Assembly: GCA_031279305.1 (NCBI GenBank)
Contig: JAITIS010000079.1
Span: forward strand, 1-15,303
Source: Candidatus Margulisiibacteriota bacterium
Lineage (GTDB): Bacteria; Margulisbacteria; Termititenacia; Termititenacales; Termititenacaceae
DNA length: 15,303 nucleotides
Reading direction: 5' to 3'
The position numbers were made by a program, and so were the translations under genes. This document shows, piece after piece, positions 6,962 to 13,418 of the stretch (positions are counted from its first letter, which is position 1; every line of letters begins with the position of its first letter). The notes under the pieces were generated by a model. It was not told the origin of the DNA. It saw only the letters and a list, made by a program, of their open reading frames with translations, and ran no database searches.

Positions 6962-8083
6962 TTATATCTCCTGAGCCGTCCGCAAAGCATACTGGTCTGT
7001 CATACCGGCTATATAGTCACAGATGGATATTTCCAGCGGTTGGTCGCTGCTGTGCGTGGAGGAGGCCAGCGCTTTTTCCGGGTGGCGGATAAGGTGCGCA
7101 AAAAGTCTGCGCAGGACTGCCGCGGCCTCTTGGTTGTGCGCCGTGATCTGCGGATGCTGATAAAATTTCCGGCACAGGCAGCTCCTTAGCTCGGCCACTT
7201 CCGCGCCAAAGTCCCGGCTGAAACCGACCAGCTCCCGGCCTGCGGCATACACAGCGGCCAAGGTTTTAACACCGGACTGCGCCAGCCGGCGTTCCGTCTC
7301 CCGTATAATGTCGGCGATCATTGCGCTAATCAACGCGCGGATATTTGAATCTACGAGCGCGCGGGCGGAAATAGCGGGATTGGCCTTTTGATTTTTTTCC
7401 GTAAGCACCGCCCAGAGCCTGATCTCCCGGAGATCCGCGGTATCCAGCAGTCCGGCCGCCAGCGCGTCGTCCAAATCGTGGCTGTTGTAAGCCACTTCGT
7501 CGGCTAGATTGACTACCTGCGCCTCCAGCGCGGGCGACTGCGTAAATGCCGCGCCGCTCTGGTCATAGGGGCTGCGGTGTTTGATGAGTCCGTCCAGCAC
7601 TTCGCAGGATAAATTAAGCCCGTCAAATCCCGCATATTTTTTTTCCAGATATTCGACGATTTTCCTACTCTGGCGATTATGCTCAAAACCACCGAAATTT
7701 TCCAGCAGCTCGTTCAGGATATTCTCGCCGGTGTGGCCAAAGGGCGTGTGACCTAGATCGTGCGCCAGACCGATAGTCTCGGCCAAATCTTCGTTCAGGG
7801 CTAACGTCCGGGCTATGTCGCGGGAGATTTGCACCACTTCCAGCGTGTGGGTCAGCCGGGTGCGGTAATGATCGCCCTGCTGCGTGGTCACAAAAACCTG
7901 AGTTTTGTGTTTCAAGCGGCGAAAGGCTTTGCAGTGAATCACCCTGTCCCGGTCGCGCTGAAATTCCGTGCGGTAATCCGGCGGCGGCTCCGGATGCCGG
8001 CGTCCCAAAGAATTTTGGCTCCAGACCGCATAGGCCGCCAGAGCGGCTGCTTCTCTGGCTTCCAGCTCCCGTTTGGTAAACAT
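6962..8083 (-). CDS. dgt: dGTPase-like HD-domain triphosphohydrolase
   Basis: A soluble 373-residue enzyme of the Dgt family, which removes triphosphate from dGTP or other dNTPs and so adjusts nucleotide pools. It starts with the family-typical YRTEFQRDRDRVIHCKAFRRLKHKTQVF. The HD metal site is complete: RLTHTLEV (His79), AHDLGHTPFGH (His108-Asp109, with His112 and His117 nearby) and LADEVAYNSHDLDDAL (Asp195). The length matches the shorter, dNTPase type (about 340-390), not the long E. coli Dgt (about 500). ATG at 8083 overlaps the stop of the preceding rod-like gene (TAATG), so it is the last gene of the leftward operon. Linking nucleotide metabolism with flagellar-type genes looks like a shared transcript, not a shared function. 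Confidence 0.95.
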   Translation of the reverse strand: MFTKRELEAREAAALAAYAVWSQNSLGRRHPEPPPDYRTEFQRDRDRVIHCKAFRRLKHKTQVFVTTQQGDHYRTRLTHTLEVVQISRDIARTLALNEDLAETIGLAHDLGHTPFGHTGENILNELLENFGGFEHNRQSRKIVEYLEKKYAGFDGLNLSCEVLDGLIKHRSPYDQSGAAFTQSPALEAQVVNLADEVAYNSHDLDDALAAGLLDTADLREIRLWAVLTEKNQKANPAISARALVDSNIRALISAMIADIIRETERRLAQSGVKTLAAVYAAGRELVGFSRDFGAEVAELRSCLCRKFYQHPQITAHNQEAAAVLRRLFAHLIRHPEKALASSTHSSDQPLEISICDYIAGMTDQYALRTAQEI

Positions 8084-8844
8084 TACTGCGTGCTGCCCAT
8101 CTCCCGGCCGGTGGTGCGGATTTTTTTTAAGATTTGCAGGACTTTGGCGTTGGCGTCATATTTTTTGGAAATATCCGGCATAGCCACCAGCTCCTCGGAC
8201 ATATCCACGTTGGAGCTTTCATAATAATATTGCCGGACGTGGGGAGTTTCCAGCGGAATAAAAGAATCCATACCCCCGTTAATCTCAAAAAAAGTTCCAT
8301 TGACCTGCAGCATAGTCGCGCCTTCGGCGATCTCGCCGACCTGTATTTTATCAATGACCGAGTCCTGCTGCACCAACAGCCCTGTGTCTGTCACTTGAAA
8401 TTTAACCGAGTCCACATCTGTCATACCAAATTGGATTTCGCCGTTCTGCCCCATAACCGGATATTTGCCGGATAACGTGACCAAAATCAGATTGTCATTG
8501 ATCGTAAACCGCCCGTCGCGCGTAAACATCACGCCGCGCGGCGTCTGCACCATAAAAAAGCCCGGCCCTTCGATGGCCATATGCAGCTGATCTCCAGAAT
8601 AAATCATCTGTCCGTTGCGGAAATACAGCGGCAACTCTTCAGTATACAGGCTGCCGTCCTCGCCGGCGCGGGTGATGATTTTGGTCGCGCGGTAGCCCGG
8701 AGTATTCGCGTTAACCACGTTATTCATCAAAGCGCCGTACTGATCTTCATAGCTGCTCAAAGCCTGCACCGTGCTTTTATTCTGCTGGCTGGCCAGCAGA
8801 AATCCAGCGCATAAAAGCAGGCTGCATTGCAATAATTTATTCAT
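8083..8844 (-). CDS. Flagellar rod/hook (FlgF/FlgG)-like protein with a signal peptide
   Basis: A 254-residue relative of the axial flagellar proteins. The N-terminal rod signature is seen as MNNVVNANTPGYRATKI (about 40-56). The middle domain has GQMIYSGDQLHMAIEGPGFFMV, TRDGRFTIND and YPVMGQNGEIQFG. The C-terminal heptad part is SSNVDMSEELVAMPDISKKY with AKVLQILKKIRTTGREMG, matching the NVDxxxEMxxM ending of FlgG. Odd point: where FlgG has a short helix (LYTAATGM), this protein starts with MNKLLQCSLLLCAGFLLASQQ, which resembles a Sec signal peptide. Known axial proteins use the flagellar export channel and carry no cleaved signal. The ATG at 8844 was chosen because GGGA lies just upstream and the signal peptide begins there. 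A GTG at 8880 is possible but overlaps the previous gene more. It overlaps the FlhB-like gene by 8 bases. Confidence 0.85.
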   Translation of the reverse strand: MNKLLQCSLLLCAGFLLASQQNKSTVQALSSYEDQYGALMNNVVNANTPGYRATKIITRAGEDGSLYTEELPLYFRNGQMIYSGDQLHMAIEGPGFFMVQTPRGVMFTRDGRFTINDNLILVTLSGKYPVMGQNGEIQFGMTDVDSVKFQVTDTGLLVQQDSVIDKIQVGEIAEGATMLQVNGTFFEINGGMDSFIPLETPHVRQYYYESSNVDMSEELVAMPDISKKYDANAKVLQILKKIRTTGREMGSTQ

Positions 8845-9235
8845 TGTCCATTTCCCGCACGCGTTTATAAAGTTTTTCACGCTTGGCCGCCATCTGATCC
8901 AGCCGAAAAATAAAAGCCAGCACTTCGGCGATCAAAGCATATAATTCCTGCGGCACCTCTGTGCTCACTTCTAATTTTAGCAGCAGATCCGCCAATCCGG
9001 TGTCCTCATAAAAAGGTATCTTGTGGTCCTCAGCGATGCGCAGAATATCTTCGGCAAAATCCCCCCGGCCGGCGGCTAGAATGACCGGCGCGGCGTCTTT
9101 TTCCACGTCATAACGCAGAGCGATAGCCGAACGCTGCCCGGACGGCTTGTTATCCAGCTCCAAGAGCGAATGCTTGATTTTCTTGCGGTGTTTGCTTTCT
9201 TTTTCTTCTAGTTCTTTTTTGCCGGCCACGGTCAC
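8837..9235 (-). CDS. Stand-alone FlhB C-terminal domain protein (YlqH-like)
   Basis: A 132-residue soluble protein matching the cytoplasmic domain of the flagellar export gate protein FlhB, without its membrane part. The matching stretch is SAIALRYDVEKDAAPVILAAG, then FAEDILRIAEDHKIPFYED, and LADLLLKLEVSTEVPQELYAL. The self-cleaving NPTH site of FlhB is absent at the position before SAIALRYD, as expected for YlqH/FlhB2 proteins. The first 30 residues are charged (KKELEEKESKHRKKIKH). It may bind or imitate FlhB in export switching. The YlqG-YlqH order (FliK-like then FlhB-like) in Bacillus is the same as here. GTG start at 9235 overlaps the stop of the FliK-like gene (GTGA), so translation is coupled. 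Confidence 0.85.
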   Translation of the reverse strand: MTVAGKKELEEKESKHRKKIKHSLLELDNKPSGQRSAIALRYDVEKDAAPVILAAGRGDFAEDILRIAEDHKIPFYEDTGLADLLLKLEVSTEVPQELYALIAEVLAFIFRLDQMAAKREKLYKRVREMDNE

Positions 9236-10464
9236 ACCTCGGTCTGCACTCTGGTTAAATCATTCAAATCCAGAGCCGGAATCAAAAATTTCTTTACGTC
9301 CAAATTACGTTTTATCACCCGCACAGATTTGGTCTTGTAATTGTAGGTTTCCATTTTTTTGCGCAGTTCATCCACATTGGCGCTGATGAGTTTACGGATA
9401 TTTTCGTCATTAGTGTTAAACCGAAAATCCAAACTATCTTCTTCCACTTCGACCTCGGCGGATATTTCGCCCAAAGCTTCTGTCTCGGTTTTCAAAACCA
9501 GCTTGGTGCGGCGCGGATTGACAGAACGGTGTTTATTTTTCTTGTCTTTTTCGAGAAGCAGCTCGATAGTCTGGGGCGGAGCGGCCATACTATTGGGTAT
9601 CTGCCAGTAAGCAAATTTTTCGCTCAACGCCGGGTCTTCGCGGCCGTCCGGGCGGGACAAAATCGCCTGCACGATCAGGTTTTGGGAAACATCTCTGGCG
9701 GCTTTGGCCAGACTGCCCAGCGCGGAGAGCAGGTTGTTTTTTTCCGGCGCGGCCTCCGCTACCTGTTTGGACACGCCGCTGATGAGCGCCCGCACCGCGC
9801 GCATATTAGTCAAAACCTCCGCATTGCTGAAAAAGCCCTGCCCTTTCTGGATTTTGTCGCGGAACTCTTTGGGCAGCATAGCCACAAATCCCTCCAGCGA
9901 GGTCAGCATCGCCGAGAGCTGATTGACCAGCGCGGAAGACAAGGCGCCGCCGGCAGAACTTAGAGCCGCGCGCGCTCCGGCGGAAGCCTGCAGCATATTC
10001 AACATTTGCTTGCTTAATTCTGGATTATTCTCCAAAAATTCCGCCAGACTCTGCGCGCCGGCGCGGGAGTTGAGGTCTTTGGTGATCATCAGGATTGCCG
10101 CTTTCTCCGTGGAGGGCGTTTTGGGCAGGCCTTTGAGCAGAGCTTCCAGCGCGTCAAAATTTTCTCTAGAAAGTTCCAGTCCATAGGTCAGCATTTTGGT
10201 CGCCAGCGAGCGGTTTTCGGAACTAGGACGCACGCCTAAAAGCAAAAGCTGATTAACCACATCGCGCGGCGTCATCCGTCTGGCTATGGTTGGAAAAGGT
10301 TTTTGGGCAACCTGCTGTTCCTGCGCCGCCTGATCGGCAGCGCGCTGCACCCGCTGCGAACCTTTTATCCCGCCGGTCTGCGCCACATCGCCGGAACGGT
10401 TGACCTGATTGCGGTTGGCCACATTATTGTTGACATTTTTATTGTAGCCGCTGACTTCGGACAC
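9232..10464 (-). CDS. FliK/YlqG-like flagellar hook-length control protein
   Basis: A 410-residue protein. The first 60 residues are Asn/Gln-rich and probably disordered (NVNNNVANRNQVNRSGDVAQ). The middle (about 65-270) is alpha-helical with Ala/Leu/Ser repeats. The C-terminal part (about 285-385) matches the FliK C-terminal (Flg_hook) domain: YWQIPNSM, KLVLKTETEALGEISAEVEV, LDFRFNTNDENIRKLISANV and LRKKMETYNYK. FliK measures the hook or rod and switches the export gate by touching FlhB. Here the coupled FlhB-like protein is the obvious partner. The GTG at 10464 is preceded by a strong AGGGGGAG. It is the first gene of the overlapping leftward group. The family (FliK/YlqG) is fairly sure. Whether a full flagellum is made cannot be told from this window. 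Confidence 0.82.
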   Translation of the reverse strand: MSEVSGYNKNVNNNVANRNQVNRSGDVAQTGGIKGSQRVQRAADQAAQEQQVAQKPFPTIARRMTPRDVVNQLLLLGVRPSSENRSLATKMLTYGLELSRENFDALEALLKGLPKTPSTEKAAILMITKDLNSRAGAQSLAEFLENNPELSKQMLNMLQASAGARAALSSAGGALSSALVNQLSAMLTSLEGFVAMLPKEFRDKIQKGQGFFSNAEVLTNMRAVRALISGVSKQVAEAAPEKNNLLSALGSLAKAARDVSQNLIVQAILSRPDGREDPALSEKFAYWQIPNSMAAPPQTIELLLEKDKKNKHRSVNPRRTKLVLKTETEALGEISAEVEVEEDSLDFRFNTNDENIRKLISANVDELRKKMETYNYKTKSVRVIKRNLDVKKFLIPALDLNDLTRVQTEV

Positions 10465-10528
10465 AGGCTCCCCCTATGGCCTACTATATCATAACGGAGA
10501 GGCTTATTAAACGGGAGAACAGATAATT
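10465..10528 (-). promoter_or_regulatory. Possible promoter upstream of the FliK-like gene
   Basis: This 64-base gap separates the acetyltransferase stop from the FliK-like start. Reading leftwards it contains TATGAT followed by ATAG, a fair -10 element, about 25 bases before the GTG. The expected -35 position reads TCCCGT, which is weak. No terminator hairpin for the upstream gene is visible, so the FliK-like operon could be read both from here and from the acetyltransferase promoter. I did not find a clear sigma-28-type TAAA / GCCGATAA pair. Confidence 0.25.
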
Positions 10529-11005
10529 TTAAGAGGCAATTTTTTGTAAATTATATACCAGACAAACTTCCTGACAGTCATCGCGCCGGGGGCAGAACTG
10601 GCATTCCTCCAGTATTTTCTGCGGCAATAATTCCTTGACCGAGAGCTGAAATTTATTTTTAAGAAAAAGCTCCGGCACATAAGTCAGCGTAAAAACTTTG
10701 GGCACACCCAGACTTTTGGCCTCGGCCAGACAGCGCTTGATGAGCTTGGTGGCGATACCCTGTCCGGTGTATTCCCGCGCCACGGCCAGAGATTTTATTT
10801 CCGAGAGCCGATCGGTGTATAAATGTAGAGCCGCGCAGCCAAGCACCGTCCTAGCGGCGGCTGCCACGGAAAAATCGCGCAGATTTTGAATAACCGCGTC
10901 TTCAGCGCGTCTTAACATCAAGCCTTCCGCCGCATAGCCGTTGATGAGATTTAAGATCGCGTCCACATCTTTGATTGTAGCCCGGCGGATGATCGTTTTG
11001 GCCAT
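10529..11005 (-). CDS. GNAT acetyltransferase, short ArgA-like (N-acetylglutamate synthase type)
   Basis: A 158-residue GNAT-fold protein. It begins TIIRRATIKDVDAILNLIN, the usual first strand and helix. The acetyl-CoA pyrophosphate loop is REYTGQGIATKLI, preceded by the core strand IKSLAVA. The C-terminal part, KVFTLTYVPELFLKNKF and ELLPQKILEECQFCPRRDDC, is typical of the short ArgA-type acetyltransferases, including their Cys cluster (CQFCPRRDDCQEVC) that could bind a metal. That group makes N-acetylglutamate as the first step of arginine synthesis, but no other arg gene is present to support it, so the substrate remains an inference from the family. The ATG at 11005 has no ribosome binding site and lies only about six bases from the predicted transcription start, suggesting leaderless translation. 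Confidence 0.75.
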   Translation of the reverse strand: MAKTIIRRATIKDVDAILNLINGYAAEGLMLRRAEDAVIQNLRDFSVAAAARTVLGCAALHLYTDRLSEIKSLAVAREYTGQGIATKLIKRCLAEAKSLGVPKVFTLTYVPELFLKNKFQLSVKELLPQKILEECQFCPRRDDCQEVCLVYNLQKIAS

Positions 11006-11036
11006 AAATTAAGGTATAGTATACTACAAGCAGAAA
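11006..11036. promoter_or_regulatory. Compact divergent promoter
   Basis: Only 31 bases separate two divergent start codons. They contain an AT-rich near-palindrome, TATAGTATACTA, at 11015-11026. It gives TATACT on both strands: 11020-11025 on + and 11023-11018 on -. On the + strand TTGGCC (10998-11003) lies 16 bases before it and could serve as a weak -35. The predicted starts of transcription fall about 4-6 bases from the ATGs, and neither gene has a ribosome binding site. Both transcripts could therefore be leaderless, and the two polymerases would compete for the same site. Confidence 0.45.
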
Positions 11037-11840
11037 ATGAATAATATTTTATCTTTTCAAAAAAATCTGGTTTACCGCCGCTGGGTGTCCTCCAAGCCCC
11101 GCTATATTTTGCTGGCCATACACGGCATCGGCGCGCATTCTGAACGCTGGCGTTTTTTGGGTGAATATCTGCTCAAGCACAATATCAGCACTTACGCGCT
11201 GGAACTGCGCGGCTGCGGCGATAACCGTCTGCCCTGTCCGGTGTATTCTTTCAGGCAGTATAGACAGGATATCACCGCCTGTTTGCGGCTCCTGCATAAG
11301 AATCATTCTAAAACAAGAATAATTCTAGTCGGTGAAAGTATGGGCGGATTGATCGCTTTTGACTACGCCATACGGCATTCCGGTTGTGACGGACTGATTT
11401 GTATATCGCCGGCGTTTCAGAGTTTATTAAAATTCCGCTGGCCGGAGTATATGTTATTCCCCTTATTGTTTATCTTCCCGCGCTTAAAGCTCCGATTACA
11501 TTTTTCGGCTGACGGGTGCACGCAGGATAAAAAAGTGCGGAAACAGCTGAAAAATGATCCGCGTGAGATACGCGCGGCATCCGGCGGCCTGTTGCTGGCG
11601 ATATTGTTCAGCCAGTGCGGCTGTGCGCGTCTAGCGGCCAGACTAAAAATACCAGTCTTATTCCAGCTGGCCGGACAGGATTCTCTGGTTGCCACGCCTA
11701 AATCTAGGCAAATTTTCCAGCGCCTGAGAACGCCTAAAAAAATGCTAATATATCCGCAGGCCAGACACGCGCTATCCATCGAAAAAAACCGCGGACAGGT
11801 GTTCAATGACCTGCGCGTCTGGCTGGAGAAATTAAAATGA
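11037..11840 (+). CDS. Alpha/beta hydrolase, monoacylglycerol lipase/lysophospholipase-like
   Basis: A 267-residue serine hydrolase of the Hydrolase_4 (monoglyceride lipase) group. The oxyanion-hole segment is LLAIHGIGAHSERW (about 25-38). The nucleophile elbow is GESMGG with Ser101. The acid is in LAGQDSLV (Asp215) and the base in ARHALSIE (His244), so the triad is complete. A hydrophobic cap region, YMLFPLLFIFPRL, lies at about 138-150. There is no signal peptide, so it acts inside the cell or on the inner face of the membrane. It shares an ATGA overlap with glycerol kinase, which suggests that it frees glycerol (or a lysolipid headgroup) for the kinase to capture. That pairing favours a monoacylglycerol or lysophospholipid substrate, though the sequence does not prove it. 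Confidence 0.85.
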   Translation: MNNILSFQKNLVYRRWVSSKPRYILLAIHGIGAHSERWRFLGEYLLKHNISTYALELRGCGDNRLPCPVYSFRQYRQDITACLRLLHKNHSKTRIILVGESMGGLIAFDYAIRHSGCDGLICISPAFQSLLKFRWPEYMLFPLLFIFPRLKLRLHFSADGCTQDKKVRKQLKNDPREIRAASGGLLLAILFSQCGCARLAARLKIPVLFQLAGQDSLVATPKSRQIFQRLRTPKKMLIYPQARHALSIEKNRGQVFNDLRVWLEKLK

Positions 11841-13315
11841 AATGCATATTGGCTATTGATCAAGGCACTACCAGCAGTCGCGCAATACTTTACGACAGAT
11901 CCGGCGCACAGCTCGCCGCAGCCTATGAAGAGTTTCCGCAGTATTTTCCCAAACCCGGCTGGGTGGAGCACGATCCAGAGGAAATCTGGCAAAGCGTTAG
12001 ACACTGCATCCAAAAAGTTCTGCAGGCTAGGCCGCGGGCACGAATACTGGCTATCGGCATCACCAATCAAAGAGAGACTACCGTGCTCTGGGATAAATTT
12101 ACCGGCGTGCCGCTGTATAACGCCATAGTCTGGCAGTGTAGACGCACGGCGGATCGCTGCGCGTCCCTGCAAAGAAACAAAAGCCTGCGTCATTACTTGA
12201 GCGCCCATACCGGTCTGACCATCGACCCGTATTTCTCCGCAACCAAATTGGAATGGCTGCTCAAAAATGTGCCCGGCGCGTATTACAAAGCGTTGAAAGG
12301 AGAGCTGCTTTTCGGCACGACGGACAGCTGGGTGCTCTGGAATCTGACCGGCGGCAAAACCCACGCCACGGACTATACCAACGCTTCGCGCACAATGTTA
12401 TTTAATATCAACACTCTGCGCTGGGATAAAAAACTTTTGCGCGTATTTAATATTCCCGAGCAGATACTGCCGCAGGTAAAAAACTCCAGCGGTTTATTCG
12501 GCCATACCACTAGGATTGGCCGGCTGCCGGAAAATATTCCAATACACGGCATAGCCGGCGACCAACAAGCTTCGCTTTTCGGGCAGACCTGTTTTGAGCC
12601 GGGCACGCTCAAAAACACTTACGGCACCGGCGGCTTTACGCTGCTTAACACCGGGCGCAAAAAAATCACCTCGCGCAGCGGTTTGCTTACCACATTGTGC
12701 TGCGACGCGCTGGGCCGTCCGGTATATGCTTTGGAAGGTTCGGTATTCAGCGCAGGCGCGTCGGTACAGTGGCTGCGTGACGGCTTAAAAATCCTAAACA
12801 GCGCGCCGGAATCAGAGAAACTCGCAGCTAGTTTGAACACTAATGAAGGAGTGTATTTTGTGCCAGCGCTGACAGGACTGGGCGCACCGCATTGGCAGAG
12901 CGAAGCTAGAGGCGTGATCTGCGGCCTGACCCGCGGCACCACCCGCGCTCATTTGATGCGCGCCGCCCTAGAAGCGATGGCTTATCAGACCAGAGATGTT
13001 TTAAGCGCTATGCAAAAAGACAGCGGCTTAAAAATCAGCGAGCTAAAAGCCGATGGCGGAGCGGCGGCCAATAATTTTTTGTGTCAGTTTCAGGCGGATA
13101 TTCTAGGTTTAAGCGTGGTGCGGCCCACGGTCATCGAGACCACTAGTCTGGGCGCTGCCTATCTGGCTGGTCTGGCGGTTGGTTATTGGAAAAGCGCGGA
13201 AGAAATCCGCAGCTGCTGGGCAATAGACAAAATCTTTAGCCGGACAATGTCCGCAAGGCAGGCCGGATTGTTTTATGCCGGCTGGCAGAAAGCGGTGCAA
13301 AGAACCGTACTCTAA
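11837..13315 (+). CDS. glpK: Glycerol kinase
   Basis: A 492-residue FGGY-family kinase that makes glycerol 3-phosphate from glycerol and ATP. It begins with the ATPase-fold loop AIDQGTTSSRAI (about 6-17). Glycerol-binding residues are in ITNQRETTVLWD (Arg79-Glu80) and KPGWVEHDPEEIW. The catalytic Asp is Asp242 in GIAGDQQASLFGQ. The rest is typical, with LKNTYGTGGFTLLNTG, GAPHWQSEARGVICGLTRGT and LKADGGAAANNFLCQFQADI. The loop before GIAGDQQ is short (FGHTTRIGRLPENIPIH) and lacks the GGKGGTR segment that binds fructose 1,6-bisphosphate in E. coli, so that inhibition is probably absent. GGAG lies just before the ATG, which overlaps the lipase stop. No glpF or glpD gene is adjacent. Confidence 0.97.
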   Translation: MKCILAIDQGTTSSRAILYDRSGAQLAAAYEEFPQYFPKPGWVEHDPEEIWQSVRHCIQKVLQARPRARILAIGITNQRETTVLWDKFTGVPLYNAIVWQCRRTADRCASLQRNKSLRHYLSAHTGLTIDPYFSATKLEWLLKNVPGAYYKALKGELLFGTTDSWVLWNLTGGKTHATDYTNASRTMLFNINTLRWDKKLLRVFNIPEQILPQVKNSSGLFGHTTRIGRLPENIPIHGIAGDQQASLFGQTCFEPGTLKNTYGTGGFTLLNTGRKKITSRSGLLTTLCCDALGRPVYALEGSVFSAGASVQWLRDGLKILNSAPESEKLAASLNTNEGVYFVPALTGLGAPHWQSEARGVICGLTRGTTRAHLMRAALEAMAYQTRDVLSAMQKDSGLKISELKADGGAAANNFLCQFQADILGLSVVRPTVIETTSLGAAYLAGLAVGYWKSAEEIRSCWAIDKIFSRTMSARQAGLFYAGWQKAVQRTVL

Positions 13316-13418
13316 AAATATTGTCAATATTTTAATTTACTGTTAGACTTTACGGCTGTTGTTGTAGTTATTCAAACAGGAATAAACACTGACAGAGACA
13401 CCGGGGGGAATAGAAGCT
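13316..13418. other. Intergenic gap with an AT-only inverted repeat
   Basis: Directly after glpK, AAAATATT (13315-13322), GTC and AATATTTT (13326-13333) form a perfect 8-base inverted repeat made only of A and T. A T-rich TAATTTA follows, but the stem has no G-C pairs, so it would be a weak terminator. An operator or centromere-like site for the neighbouring ParA is another possibility. GGGGGG at 13403-13408 lies about 10 bases before the parA-like ATG and may be its ribosome binding site. TTAGAC at 13343-13348 could be a -35, but no good -10 follows. Confidence 0.3.

Noticed and set aside
10503..10511. TATTAAAC resembling the end of the CRISPR repeat
   Set aside because: Only eight AT-rich bases match, far from the array and with no spacer-like neighbours. 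Chance is enough.
11417..12364. A 315-residue - strand frame across the lipase/glpK junction
   Set aside because: It is antisense to two firmly identified genes that overlap by four bases, so it is a shadow frame.
13315..13333. AAAATATT-GTC-AATATTTT as a terminator or parS-like site
   Set aside because: The stem has no G-C pair, so termination would be poor. It is single-copy, and no parB lies nearby to support a centromere site. Kept only as an inverted repeat.
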